Assembly: GCA_041648735.1 (NCBI GenBank)
Contig: JBAZOO010000016.1
Coordinates: 19,957 to 83,956 of the forward strand
From: JBAZOO01 sp041648735
GTDB taxonomy: Bacteria > Verrucomicrobiota > Lentisphaeria > Oligosphaerales > CAITYL01
Length of the DNA stretch: 64,000 bases
Reading direction: 5' to 3'
The notes under the pieces were generated by a model that saw only the letters and a program-made list of their open reading frames with translations, was not told the DNA's origin and did not search any database. The translations under genes were made by a program, and so were the position numbers. Positions 1 to 8,504 of this stretch are shown here, piece after piece. Positions within the stretch are counted from its first letter, which is position 1. Each line of letters begins with the position of its first letter.

Positions 1-1
1 C

Positions 2-325
2 GCCACCCTCCCCTGGAGCTGGAAGCAACACGGCCGCGAACGCAAGCGCATCCTCCTCGCCGCCGCCGGCGACCTCGTGCCGCCACCCCTGCGCCAACGC
101 CCCAAACGCGGCTTCGGCGTCCCCCTCGCCTCCTGGTTCCGCGGCGGCTGGGGGCCGCGCCTCCAGGAAGTGCTGCTCGACCCCGCCGCCCGCTCCGCCG
201 CCTGGTTCGACCCCGGCACCATCGAACGCCTGTTCCACGACCACACCGCCCGCCGCGCCGACCACGGCGCCCTGCTCTGGGCCCTGCTCATGTTCGAACT
301 CTGGGCCCAGGAACAGCCCGCCTGA
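2..325 (+). CDS. asnB: Asparagine synthetase (glutamine-hydrolysing), C-terminal end only
   Basis: The reading frame is open from the window edge, so only the last 107 residues are visible. They include KRILLAAAGDLVPP followed by RPKRGFGVPLASWFRGG and then a helical tail. This is the closing part of the AsnB synthetase domain, where the K-R-x-GF-xxP-xxxW block follows the ATP/aspartate site. The family converts aspartate and glutamine to asparagine with ATP in the cytoplasm; some members act in exopolysaccharide gene clusters. The N-terminal amidotransferase half lies outside the window, so the catalytic Cys cannot be checked. The assignment rests on this block alone and a paralogous amidotransferase is possible. 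Confidence 0.75.
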   Translation, partial: ATLPWSWKQHGRERKRILLAAAGDLVPPPLRQRPKRGFGVPLASWFRGGWGPRLQEVLLDPAARSAAWFDPGTIERLFHDHTARRADHGALLWALLMFELWAQEQPA

Positions 326-359
326 TCATCCCCCGCAAAAAAAACCGCACGGATCCCTC

Positions 360-1307
360 ATGCCGGCAGCTCCCGCATCCGCCTTCCCCAACCCCTTCCC
401 CCCGGAAATCCGCACCGTCGGCGTCTTCGCCCCCGCCGGCCGCGTGCCCGACCCCGCCCTGCTCGACGCCGGCCTGCGCCAGCTCCAGCGCTGGGGACTG
501 GCGGTCGTCGAGGGGCGGCACTTGCGGAGTTCGCACCGCAACCTGGCCGGCACGGATGCCGAACGCTGCGCCGACCTGGCCGAGCTGCTGCAAAATCCGC
601 GGGTGGACCTGCTCCTCGCCGCCCGCGGCGGCTTCGGCTGCGCCCGGCTCCTCGACGGCTTGCCACCAACCCTGCTCCAGGCATTCCCCAAGCCGCTGCT
701 CGGCTACAGCGACCTCACGGCGCTGCACCTCGCCCGCTTCGCCCGCGGCGTCACCACCGGCCTGGCCGGGCCGATGGCCGCCGTCGAACTCGCCCGCGGC
801 GAACAGCCGGGGCCGGACGCCGCCGCGTTAACCTTCACCTTCGCCGCCGGCCGCCGGGCCTGGGCGCCGGCACGCCCGGCCACGCTGCCGCCAGGGACGC
901 GGCTGGCAACGCTCAAGCCCGGAACCGCCCGCGGCCCGCTGCTGCCCGTCAACCTGACCGTGCTCTGCTCGCTGCTCGGCACGCCGCACCTGCCCGACCT
1001 CGCCGGCGCCCTGCTCGCCCTGGAGGACGTCAACGAGCCAGTCTACCGCCTCGACCGCTGCCTGACCCAGCTCCGCCAGGCCGGCGTCACCCCGCGGCTG
1101 GCCGGCGTGCTCCTCGGCGACTTCAGCGGCACCGACGAGCCGGCGTGGCTGGAGGCGCTGCTGGCGGAGTTCGCCGCCACCGTCAACGGCCCGGTCGTCA
1201 GCGGCCTGCCCTGGGGCCATTGCCTGCCGCAGCTCACCCTCCCCGTCGGCCGCCCCGCCGAACTCGCCGCGCCGCCCGCCGGCCCGGCCAGCCTTGCCTG
1301 GGAGTGA
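360..1307 (+). CDS. ldcA: Muramoyltetrapeptide (LD-) carboxypeptidase, peptidase family S66
   Basis: A 315-residue protein of normal S66 length. The family removes the terminal D-Ala from murein tetrapeptides during cell-wall recycling in the cytoplasm; MccF-type relatives instead give immunity to peptide-nucleotide antibiotics. Visible motifs are IRTVGVFAPAG at the N-terminus, ARGGFGCARLLDGL, and KPLLGYSDLTALH with the presumed nucleophile Ser117. ALEDVNEPVYRLDR supplies Glu222 and PWGHCLPQLTLPVG supplies His287, which completes a Ser-Glu-His triad with the spacing usual for LdcA. The ATG follows the upstream gene by 34 bp without a strong ribosome site. A short hairpin (1326-1341, 6-bp arms) lies just after the stop but has no T-run. 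Confidence 0.88.
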   Translation: MPAAPASAFPNPFPPEIRTVGVFAPAGRVPDPALLDAGLRQLQRWGLAVVEGRHLRSSHRNLAGTDAERCADLAELLQNPRVDLLLAARGGFGCARLLDGLPPTLLQAFPKPLLGYSDLTALHLARFARGVTTGLAGPMAAVELARGEQPGPDAAALTFTFAAGRRAWAPARPATLPPGTRLATLKPGTARGPLLPVNLTVLCSLLGTPHLPDLAGALLALEDVNEPVYRLDRCLTQLRQAGVTPRLAGVLLGDFSGTDEPAWLEALLAEFAATVNGPVVSGLPWGHCLPQLTLPVGRPAELAAPPAGPASLAWE

Positions 1308-1401
1308 CGGATTGGCCGCGGGGCGCGGACATTCCTGTCCGTGGCAGACTGGTCAGACCGGCTCAGGATGCCAGCGCCCGCCGGAATTGGGGAAAAAGAA
1401 A

Positions 1402-1477
1402 TGGAGCGAGTGAAGGGACTCGAACCCTCGACAGCTACCTTGGCAAGGTAGCGCTCTACCAACTGAGCTACACTCGC
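1402..1477 (-). tRNA. tRNA-Gly (anticodon GCC)
   Basis: The reverse strand folds into a standard cloverleaf with a GCGAGTG/CACTCGC acceptor stem. The anticodon stem CTACC/GGTAG encloses loop TTGCCAA, giving anticodon GCC, and the T-arm is GAGGG TTCGAGT CCCTT. The CCA end is encoded. It lies between ldcA and the end of topA and has no nearby integrase. Confidence 0.96.
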
Positions 1478-1553
1478 ACCGGAAAACGGGGAAATAATGT
1501 AGCACGGGATCCCCATTCCGCAACCGGCCGGCGCGGGGCGGCGGGGCGCGGTC

Positions 1554-4328
1554 TCAGGTGGGCGGCGGCGGCAATTTGTCCAGGCTGTTGACCGCGAACT
1601 TGCAGCGTGGGTAGGCGCTGCAGCCGAAGAAGGTGCGGCCGCGGTAGGCGCGCTGGAGCAGCGGCGCGCCGCACTGGGGGCAGTTGGCGGCGACCGTCGG
1701 CGGCTGGGGCGGCTCGGCGTCGAGCCCGAGGGTGGCGCAGCGGCCGGCGAAATCGGGGATTTGCTCCCGGTACTTGCGCAGCAGCTTGGTGATGGCCTCG
1801 GCCTGTTTGGGGGAGAGGGACTTGCGTTTGCGGAACTGCTCCTGGAGCGACTCGGCGAACTTGCGGTCGTCGAAGGTCCAGCCGCGGCGCTGGGTGGGTT
1901 CGGCCCACTGCTTGACGTCGGCGAGCATGGCCATGAGCCCTTCGAGCTTGGCGGTGTCGGCGGCGGGTTCCGCCGTTTCCGCCCCTTCCGTTGTGGCCGC
2001 CGTGCCGGCGCCGATCTGGAAGCGGGCGGCGAGTTCCGCGAACTCCGGGAGCTGGGCCTGGTATTTGAGGGCCAGCTTGCGCAGCGCCGCCATCTGCGGC
2101 TCGCTCAGGCCGACACCGTCGGCGACCTGGCGCGCCAGGGACTTGAAGAACTTCTTGTCGTCATAGGTGCGCTTGCCGCGCTTGACCGGCGCCTCCCAGT
2201 CGATCCGGGCCATGGCGGCGACCAGCGGTTCGACGCTGGCGGCGGGATGGGCGGCGGCGCGTTCCTCGCGCGGCTCGGCCTGCTTGCGGACCAGGGCGTC
2301 GAGTTGGTCGGCGGCCTTGAGTTCGCGGGCGGCTTCCAGGATGCCGGGGGCCTGCTCCGCATAGTGGGCGGCGAGGGCGAGGGTGGCCTGCCACTGCTTG
2401 TCGGAGAACGGCTTGCCGCTGGTGGCCTGCTCCAGGAGGGAGTCGTGGAACGCCTTGTCGTCGTAGGTGCGGCGGCCGCGCTTCTCCGCCGGGCGCCAGG
2501 CGAGGCTGGGGGGGAAGGCCTGGAGGAAGCGCAGCACCTCCGGGTTGGCGGGGGCGTTGGCGCCGGCGTCGGCGCCGCCCCATTCGCGGAAGCGTTGGTA
2601 GAACTCGGCGAGCATTTCCTGCCAGCCGACCTTGCCCTCCTCGATCTCGTCAAGCTTGGTTTCCATGTCGGCGGTGAAGCCGACCTGGAAGAGCTGGGGC
2701 AGGCGGGCGACCAGGAAGTCGTTGACCGCGTAGCCGAGGGTGGTCGGGGTGAGCCGCCCCTTGTCCTTGGTCACGTACTCGCGTTCCTGGATGGTCTCGA
2801 CGATGGAGGCGTAGGTGGAGGGGCGGCCGATGCCGTTCTGCTCCAGTTCCTTGACGAGCATGGCCTCGGTGAATTGCCGGGGCGGCTCGGTGGACTTCTG
2901 GGCCTTGGCGAGCGCATCGAGGGCGCAGGCGGTGCCTTCCGGCAGGGCCGGCAGGTTGCGGTTCCGCGGCGCCCCCTCCTCTTCCTCCTCGCCGGGCTTG
3001 GCGGACTCGGTCTCCTTGAAGTCATAGAGCTTGCGGAAGCCGGGGAAGACGACGCGGGAGGCGCTGGTGCGGAAGAGGTAGCGGTGGGTGAGGCCGGCGC
3101 CTTCGGCCTCGACCTCGATGCTGTCCTCGACCAGCTTGGCCGGGGCCATCTGGCTGGCGAGGAAGCGGTTCCAGATCAGGCGGTAGAGCCGGAGCTGGTC
3201 GGGGTTGAGATAGGGCGCCAGGCTCTCCGGCGTGCGGCTGACATCGGTCGGCCGGATCGCCTCGTGGGCGCCTTGGGCGGAGGCGCGGGAGCGGTAGAAG
3301 TTGGGCTTTTCGGGAATGAACTCGGCGCCGAAGGCTTGGCCGATGAAGTCGCGGGCGGCGGCCTGGGCTTCGCGGGCGACCTCGAAGGAGTCGGTACGCA
3401 TGTAGGTGATCAAGCCGACCGGGCCGTCGCCGGTGTCGACGCCTTCATACAGGTCCTGGGCGAGGCGCATGGTGCGGCCGGAGCCCATGCCCAGGTTGGT
3501 GCCGGCGGCCTGCTGCAAGGTGCTGGTGATGAAGGGCGGCGCGGCGCGCTGGAACTTGGGGGTGGAGGCGACCTTGGCGACGCGGTAGCGGGTGTCGGGC
3601 CGTTCCAGCTCGGCGGCGAGGGCGTTGGCGGCGGCGGCGTCGGGGATCAGGGCGGCCTTGCCGTCGAAGGGCAGCTTCCGGCCGTCGAGCTGGGCCAGGC
3701 GGGCGCCGAAGCTGGCGGCGGGCTGGTGGGCGCTGAAGCTGGCGTCGAGCGTCCAGTATTCCACCGGAGTGAAGCCATCAATCTCGCGCTGGCGTTCGCA
3801 GATCAGGCGCAGGGCGACGGATTGGACGCGGCCGGCGCTGGTCCCTTTCTGCACTTGCTGCCAGAGTAGCGGGCTGACTTGGTAGCCGACGATCCGGTCG
3901 AGCACGCGCCGGGCCTGCTGGGCATCAACCTTGTGCTGGTCGATCTGCCCTGGCTGCTCGAAGGCGTGCTGGATCGCGGAGCGGGTGATCTCATGGAAGG
4001 TGACGCGGTGGAAGTGGGCCTTGGACTTGGGGCGGAGCAGTTCCGCCAGGTGCCAGGCAATGGCCTCACCTTCGCGGTCCGGGTCGGGCGCCAGGTAGAC
4101 GTCCGTGGCCGAGCGCGCCTCCTTGAGCAGGTCGGCGATGACGCGCTTGCCGTTGGCCGTGAGTTCGTAGGCGGGGGCGAAGCCGTGCTGCAAGTCGATC
4201 CCCAGGGAGCGCTGCGGCAGGTCGCGGATGTGCCCCATGGAGGCCAGGACCTTGGTCCCGCCGCCGAGGAAGCGGGTGATGGTGCGGGCCTTGGTGGGGG
4301 ACTCGACGATGACCAGCGTTTTGCTCAT
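1554..4328 (-). CDS. topA: DNA topoisomerase I with three extra C-terminal repeats
   Basis: Type IA topoisomerase of 924 residues that relaxes negative supercoils. The Toprim domain begins at KTLVIVESPTKA. The catalytic tyrosine is about Y309 in LITYMRTDSF, and the protein ends in a Cys4 zinc ribbon (CPQCG and CSAYPRC, about residues 880-906). Between core and ribbon are three copies of a roughly 50-residue unit that begins K-R-G-x-R-T-Y-D-D-K-x-F and ends in a helix with A/K-x-Y-x-E/A-Q; they start near residues 612, 711 and 810. This region is not part of the E. coli enzyme. The ATG at 4328 has GGAG just upstream; a TTG nine bases earlier is less likely. It is the last gene of a minus-strand run after rnfA and rnfB. 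Confidence 0.95.
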   Translation of the reverse strand: MSKTLVIVESPTKARTITRFLGGGTKVLASMGHIRDLPQRSLGIDLQHGFAPAYELTANGKRVIADLLKEARSATDVYLAPDPDREGEAIAWHLAELLRPKSKAHFHRVTFHEITRSAIQHAFEQPGQIDQHKVDAQQARRVLDRIVGYQVSPLLWQQVQKGTSAGRVQSVALRLICERQREIDGFTPVEYWTLDASFSAHQPAASFGARLAQLDGRKLPFDGKAALIPDAAAANALAAELERPDTRYRVAKVASTPKFQRAAPPFITSTLQQAAGTNLGMGSGRTMRLAQDLYEGVDTGDGPVGLITYMRTDSFEVAREAQAAARDFIGQAFGAEFIPEKPNFYRSRASAQGAHEAIRPTDVSRTPESLAPYLNPDQLRLYRLIWNRFLASQMAPAKLVEDSIEVEAEGAGLTHRYLFRTSASRVVFPGFRKLYDFKETESAKPGEEEEEGAPRNRNLPALPEGTACALDALAKAQKSTEPPRQFTEAMLVKELEQNGIGRPSTYASIVETIQEREYVTKDKGRLTPTTLGYAVNDFLVARLPQLFQVGFTADMETKLDEIEEGKVGWQEMLAEFYQRFREWGGADAGANAPANPEVLRFLQAFPPSLAWRPAEKRGRRTYDDKAFHDSLLEQATSGKPFSDKQWQATLALAAHYAEQAPGILEAARELKAADQLDALVRKQAEPREERAAAHPAASVEPLVAAMARIDWEAPVKRGKRTYDDKKFFKSLARQVADGVGLSEPQMAALRKLALKYQAQLPEFAELAARFQIGAGTAATTEGAETAEPAADTAKLEGLMAMLADVKQWAEPTQRRGWTFDDRKFAESLQEQFRKRKSLSPKQAEAITKLLRKYREQIPDFAGRCATLGLDAEPPQPPTVAANCPQCGAPLLQRAYRGRTFFGCSAYPRCKFAVNSLDKLPPPPT

Positions 4329-4394
4329 AAGCTCCAAGATGGGAAAAGCCCGCCAGGCCGGGAACCGGTTGCGGGCGGGAGGTACGGATGGCGG

Positions 4395-5177
4395 TCACGG
4401 AACGGTGGGGCGCAGGCAGTGGGTGGGGCAGACCTCGCAGACGGCGGGGCCGGGCGGCTCGGCATAGTTGACGCTGGCGAGGAATCCCTCGACCTTCATC
4501 TTGCCTTCGGCGGCCTTGACGCACTTGCGGCAGCCGATGCAGCTCGTCTTGCAGAATTTCAGCTTGTCCGCACCCTTGGCGGGGGAGTTGCAGTAGACGT
4601 GGACGGGGGCGCTCTTGGGGACGAGCTGGATCAGCTTGCGCGGGCAGGTGCTGACGCACTTGCCGCAGCCGACGCACAGGTCGGCGTGGACGACCGCCAG
4701 CCCGCCGGCGAGCATCTCGATGGCGTTGTAGGGGCAGGCCCGGGAACAGGTGCCATAGCCGAGGCAGCCATGGGCGCAGACCTTGTCGCCGCCCCCGACC
4801 AGCGCGGCGGACTTGCAGTCGGTCACCCCGTTGTAGTTCTTGGAGGCGGCGGTGCCACGGTCGGCACCGCAGCGGACGACGGCGACCTTCGGTTCGCGGG
4901 CGGCGATGCTGCCGAGGCCCAGGAGCATGGCGATCTGGGCGATGTTTTCGTGGGTGTTGGAGGGGCACAATCCTGGTTCGGCTTCCCCCGCCATCAGGGC
5001 CCGGGCGAAGTCGGCGCAGCCGGCAAAGCCGCAGCCGCCGCAGTTGGCGCCCGGCAGCAGCGCCTCGACGGCCTCCCGCTTCGGATCCGGATGCACCGCG
5101 AAAAGCTTGACGACAATGCCGATGACCACGCCCAGGACCAACCCGGTCGCCGCCAACACCAAAACCGCTGTGAGCAT
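4395..5177 (-). CDS. rnfB: Electron transport complex subunit RnfB
   Basis: A 260-residue iron-sulfur subunit of the Rnf complex, which couples ferredoxin:NAD+ electron transfer to Na+ or H+ pumping. One membrane helix (residues 3-27) is followed by the N-terminal cluster motif NCGGCGFAGC and a further Cys in GLCPSNTHENIA. Then come CLGYGTCSRACPYNAI, the ferredoxin motif CVGCGKCVSTCP, CIGCRKC and a final CEVCPTHC. ATG at 5177 has AAGG seven bases upstream. It lies downstream of rnfA in the usual A-B order, but rnfC, D, G and E are not beside it. The assignment is secure from the cysteine pattern. Confidence 0.93.
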   Translation of the reverse strand: MLTAVLVLAATGLVLGVVIGIVVKLFAVHPDPKREAVEALLPGANCGGCGFAGCADFARALMAGEAEPGLCPSNTHENIAQIAMLLGLGSIAAREPKVAVVRCGADRGTAASKNYNGVTDCKSAALVGGGDKVCAHGCLGYGTCSRACPYNAIEMLAGGLAVVHADLCVGCGKCVSTCPRKLIQLVPKSAPVHVYCNSPAKGADKLKFCKTSCIGCRKCVKAAEGKMKVEGFLASVNYAEPPGPAVCEVCPTHCLRPTVP

Positions 5178-5224
5178 GATGAGACCTTGGAAACTGGGAA
5201 CTGGAAACTACCGGTGATCGGATA

Positions 5225-5270
5225 AAAACGGGGTCGTTTTTTTTGATTTGTGCGGATTTGTGGGGGAACT
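5225..5270 (+). repeat. Dispersed intergenic repeat (GATTTGTG type)
   Basis: Between rnfB and rnfA lies an AT-rich stretch with a T8 run followed by GATTTGTG and GGATTTGTGGGGG. The same words recur near 38220, 42320, 43645 (inverted), 56770 (inverted) and 56917, always in gaps between genes. It stands out clearly from the GC-rich surroundings. Confidence 0.6.
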
Positions 5271-5288
5271 CGAAGTTCGGCAATCGGT

Positions 5289-5882
5289 TCAGCCGAGGCC
5301 GGCAAAGCCCATGAACGCCATGGCCAGCAGCCCGGCGGTCACCAGGGCCAGGGCGGTGCCCTTCATGGCGGCTGGCGGATGGGCAAGGTCCAGCCGTTCG
5401 CGGATGCTGGCGAAGAGCAGCAGGGCCAGGGCGAAGCCGACCCCGGAGGCGGTGCCGTAGACGGTGGCCTTGAGCAGGGAATAGCCCTGGGTGACGTCGT
5501 CGAACTTCTTGGCGTTGATGACCGCGGCGCCGAGCACGGCGCAGTTGGTGGTGATCAGGGGCAGGTAGATGCCGAGCGCCTTGTAGAGCGGCGGGGCGAA
5601 CCGTAGCATGATCACTTCCACGACCTGCACCAGGCCGGCGATCACCAGGATGAAGACGATTGTCTGCATGTATTGCAGGCCGTGGGGGATCAGCACCAGC
5701 TTGTAGACCGCGCCGGTGGCGAGGGAGGCCAGGGCCATCACGAAGACCACGGCGCCAGACATCCCGAGGGCGGTGCCGAGCCGTTTCGAGACGCCGAGGA
5801 AGGGGCAGATGCCCAGCGTTTGGCTGAGCACGAAGTTGTTCACCAGCACCGCGCCGATGAGGATGCTCCAATAGGCGGACAT
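5289..5882 (-). CDS. rnfA: Electron transport complex subunit RnfA
   Basis: A 197-residue polytopic membrane protein of the Rnf complex, close to the family's usual 190-200 residues. Recognisable segments are VNNFVLSQTLGICPFLGVS, where the conserved Cys belongs to the membrane [2Fe-2S] site shared by RnfA and RnfE, and LPLITTNCAVLGAAVIN with the second conserved Cys. It also has about six hydrophobic helices. The start at 5882 is chosen because GGAG lies nine bases upstream; an ATG 75 bases earlier would add a non-conserved leader. It is followed 111 bp later by rnfB. Confidence 0.94.
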   Translation of the reverse strand: MSAYWSILIGAVLVNNFVLSQTLGICPFLGVSKRLGTALGMSGAVVFVMALASLATGAVYKLVLIPHGLQYMQTIVFILVIAGLVQVVEVIMLRFAPPLYKALGIYLPLITTNCAVLGAAVINAKKFDDVTQGYSLLKATVYGTASGVGFALALLLFASIRERLDLAHPPAAMKGTALALVTAGLLAMAFMGFAGLG

Positions 5883-6038
5883 GCGCAAAGACTCCAGATG
5901 CGTGCGGGCGCCAACCGGCCACGGGCCGCGGCAAGACGGGGAAATGTAATGCGCCAACCCCGGCCGGCAACACCGCGCTTCTGGCCGCGCCGCAGGGCCC
6001 CGGGGGGGAAGTGACGGGCAATGGGCCGGGGCGCCACG

Positions 6039-7373
6039 TTACGGCAAAAAGGCTCCGGCGGCTTTGAGCCGCTGCTGGAGCGCGGCCACGTCCAGGGTGT
6101 GGATGTCGCCACCGCCGCCGGCCAGCATCGCCGCCGCGGTTCCGGCCGCCTGGCCGGTGATGAAGCAGGCGGGCATGACCCGCACCGAGCCCTGCATCAG
6201 CCGGTCGGCGCTGAGGCAGCGCCCCGCCACCAGCAGGTTGTGGAGTTTTTGCGGCGTCAGGCAGCGGTAGGGAATGCCGTAGTTCTCACCGGGCTGGTAG
6301 CGCAGCCGGGTGAACTCCTCCTCGAACGCCTTGAAGTTCGCGGCATCGGGCTTGGAGGGATGCACGTCCACGGGATAGGCATAGCGGCCGATCTCGTCCG
6401 GGAACACGGCGCGGGCCTTGAAGTCCTCGACGTTGAGGAGGTAGTCGCCGAGGATGCGGCGGGTTTCGCGGATGCCGGGCAGGGCGGCGGTGGCCACAAG
6501 CTCCATCTTCTCGTACCCCTTGAGGATCTTCTTGAAGAACTGTTCGTATTCCAGGAGGCTCCGGCGGCCGTGGAGCAGGGCGGCGGTGAGCGAGCGTTCA
6601 TCGCTGCCGTCCACCCCGAAGAGGTGGCCGATGTTGCCGCCGCCCACCTGCTCGCCCACCTGCCACATCCCCGGCAGGTGCAGGTCGGGAACGGTCAGGA
6701 GCCCGGCCTTGAGGCCCTCGGGGACATAGGCCTGCGGACACATCTTCGAGGCATACACGGCGGGCCAGTCCACGCCGGCCCAGAGGCTGCAGAGCGTGCC
6801 GGGCATCAGGTTGCCTTCGGCGTCGCCCTTCTCGAAGGGGGCGCCGGCCCAGGCGGCCAGGTCGCCGTCGCCGGTGGCGTCGACAAAGAGCTTGGCGCGC
6901 ACTGCGAAGACGCCGCTCTTTGCCGCGCACACGGCATGGGAAACAAAGCCGTCTTCCGCTTCCACACCGATCACCTGGGTCAGGAAGGAGAACTGGACGC
7001 CGGCGGCGGCCACCAGGCGGTCATAGAGCCGCTTGAGCGCCTCGGCGCGGATGTTGGCCGTCCGGTTCGGGTTGTCACGCTGATCGGCCGGGTAGGCGGC
7101 GCCGGAATCCCAGAGGGCGTCGTAAATTTCGCGGCCGATGCCGGCCGCCAGGAAGTTCACGCCGTCGGCAAACTGCATGAACACGGGGACGAGGCCGGAC
7201 GTGCCCATGCCGCCGAAGCAGGCCTGCCCCTCGGCGAGAAACACTTGGGCGCCCTGGCGCGCCGCGGCGACCGCGGCGGCGATGCCCGCCGGGCCACCGC
7301 CGGCCACGAACACGTCCACGTCATGCCGCACCGGCAGTTCCTGCCGCCACTGCACCACCTTGCCCTTGTCCAT
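6039..7373 (-). CDS. FAD-dependent oxidoreductase (FAD_oxidored family)
   Basis: A 444-residue flavoprotein. The dinucleotide-binding motif VDVFVAGGGPAGIAAAVAAA sits near residues 18-37. The FGGMGTSGLVPVF block and the C-terminal FITGQAAGTAAAML are typical of the FAD_oxidored family, and a VDATGDGDLAAWAG motif marks the second FAD contact. The substrate is unknown; members often occur near carbohydrate genes in PVC bacteria and none is well characterised. AAGGAG eight bases before ATG 7373 fixes the start and rules out a longer N-terminus. It precedes rnfA on the same strand with a gap of about 155 bp, so co-transcription is possible but unproven. No signal peptide is visible. Confidence 0.82.
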   Translation of the reverse strand: MDKGKVVQWRQELPVRHDVDVFVAGGGPAGIAAAVAAARQGAQVFLAEGQACFGGMGTSGLVPVFMQFADGVNFLAAGIGREIYDALWDSGAAYPADQRDNPNRTANIRAEALKRLYDRLVAAAGVQFSFLTQVIGVEAEDGFVSHAVCAAKSGVFAVRAKLFVDATGDGDLAAWAGAPFEKGDAEGNLMPGTLCSLWAGVDWPAVYASKMCPQAYVPEGLKAGLLTVPDLHLPGMWQVGEQVGGGNIGHLFGVDGSDERSLTAALLHGRRSLLEYEQFFKKILKGYEKMELVATAALPGIRETRRILGDYLLNVEDFKARAVFPDEIGRYAYPVDVHPSKPDAANFKAFEEEFTRLRYQPGENYGIPYRCLTPQKLHNLLVAGRCLSADRLMQGSVRVMPACFITGQAAGTAAAMLAGGGGDIHTLDVAALQQRLKAAGAFLP

Positions 7374-7475
7374 TGCGGATGCTCCTTGGAAAAACAGTTG
7401 CGGACTGGCAGGCCGCATTTTGCCATCACCCCATCATGCCATCATAGACGGCCCGGTACGGCGGTCAACGCCGGT

Positions 7476-8276
7476 TCAGAACGACCGGTGCCGCAGCCAG
7501 TTCGCCAGCCGCTCCGGCCAGTCGCCGTCGACCGGGTCGTGCTCGGCCCACACTTGGCCGTGGCCGGCGCAGTCGTAGATGTGCAGCTCGAACGGGACGC
7601 CAGCCTCGGCCAACGCGTTGGCGTAGAGGAGGGGATGCTGGACGGGCACGGTGCCGTCGTCCCGCCGGTGGTAGAGGAAGGCGGGCGGCGTGTCTTTCGT
7701 CACCTGCCGCTCCAAACTCAGCTTCTCCACCAGCTCGCGTTTCGGATTCTCGCCCAAGAGGTTGCGCGTCGAACCGGCGTGTCCCGCCACCGGCAGCATG
7801 GTGATGACCGGATAGACCAGGACCGCGAGATCGGGGCGGCTGCTGACGCGCTCGACGGGATCCGCCGCCGCCGCCTCGCCCGCATCGTGATGCACCGCCA
7901 AGGCCGCGGCCAGGTGGCCGCCGGCCGAAAAGCCGATCACGCCGATGCGGGCGGGATCCAGGTTCCATTCCGCCGCCCGCGCCCGCACGCTGCGGACGGC
8001 GCGGGCGACGTCCTGGAGCGGCGCGGGATGGCGGTAGCGCGGCGCGACGCGGTAGACCAGCACAAAGGCCGTGATGCCGAGGGCGTTGAGCCGTTCCGCG
8101 ACGGGGTCTTTTTCATGATCGACCACGACCGAATAGCCGCCGCCGGGGCAGACGATCATGGCGGCGCCGGTGGGGCGGCCGGGAATGAAGGCGGTCAGCG
8201 TCGGCCGGTCTTCGGGCTGGTCGCCGACGGCGCCGGGGGCGCGGCCGGGCCAAAGGGGTTGGGGGGAGAGTTTCAT
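7476..8276 (-). CDS. Alpha/beta hydrolase, acetyl-esterase/xylanase-associated type
   Basis: A 266-residue hydrolase of the BD-FAE/Axe-like group. The oxyanion loop is CPGGGYSVV, and the nucleophile elbow GFSAGGHLAA has its Ser near residue 117. DGTVPVQHPLLYANAL supplies the acid and CAGHGQVW the His, so the Ser-Asp-His triad looks complete. No signal peptide is visible, so a cytoplasmic carbohydrate esterase is likely, but the substrate cannot be deduced. The start at 8276 gives a conventional N-terminus (MKLSPQPLW); a start 60 bases upstream would add a Cys-containing leader without support. It is transcribed away from the lipoprotein gene at 8505, with repeated operator-like sequences between them. 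Confidence 0.78.
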   Translation of the reverse strand: MKLSPQPLWPGRAPGAVGDQPEDRPTLTAFIPGRPTGAAMIVCPGGGYSVVVDHEKDPVAERLNALGITAFVLVYRVAPRYRHPAPLQDVARAVRSVRARAAEWNLDPARIGVIGFSAGGHLAAALAVHHDAGEAAAADPVERVSSRPDLAVLVYPVITMLPVAGHAGSTRNLLGENPKRELVEKLSLERQVTKDTPPAFLYHRRDDGTVPVQHPLLYANALAEAGVPFELHIYDCAGHGQVWAEHDPVDGDWPERLANWLRHRSF

Positions 8277-8306
8277 AGTTTGTTCGACCTGCTGCCAGCA
8301 GTCCGG

Positions 8307-8501
8307 ACAATTTACCGGAAGTTGGTCTTTTCTCAAGGCGTCGCGGAATTCCCGAATATTGTCCGAAATGGCCCGTCCGAGCAGTAGACGTTCTCGAAGC
8401 GGATCCCCGCGCGGGCAATGGGCCGGCTGTGAATGAACGGGAGCCCACCGGTTGAAGTGCCCCTACAGGGGTCGCACAATTGCCGGGAACCGGTAAATTG
8501 T
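8307..8501. promoter_or_regulatory. Operator-like inverted repeats in a divergent gene gap
   Basis: ACAATTTACCGG at 8307-8318 reappears as its exact reverse complement at 8490-8501. A third variant, ACAATTGCCGGGAA, begins at 8476, so 8476-8501 forms an imperfect palindrome ending three bases before the ATG at 8505. The two outer copies sit just upstream of the divergent genes at 8276 and 8505. This arrangement fits a shared repressor binding both promoters, or an RNA hairpin covering the start of the lipoprotein message. Confidence 0.45.
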
Positions 8502-8504
8502 GGC

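Noticed and set aside
1761..3869. 702-codon plus-strand frame opposite topA
   Set aside because: Translation is Gly/Leu/Glu-rich without domains, whereas topA on the other strand is unmistakable.
6021..8387. 788-codon plus-strand frame
   Set aside because: Antisense to the FAD oxidoreductase and hydrolase genes, both of which have clear motifs and a ribosome site or conserved start.
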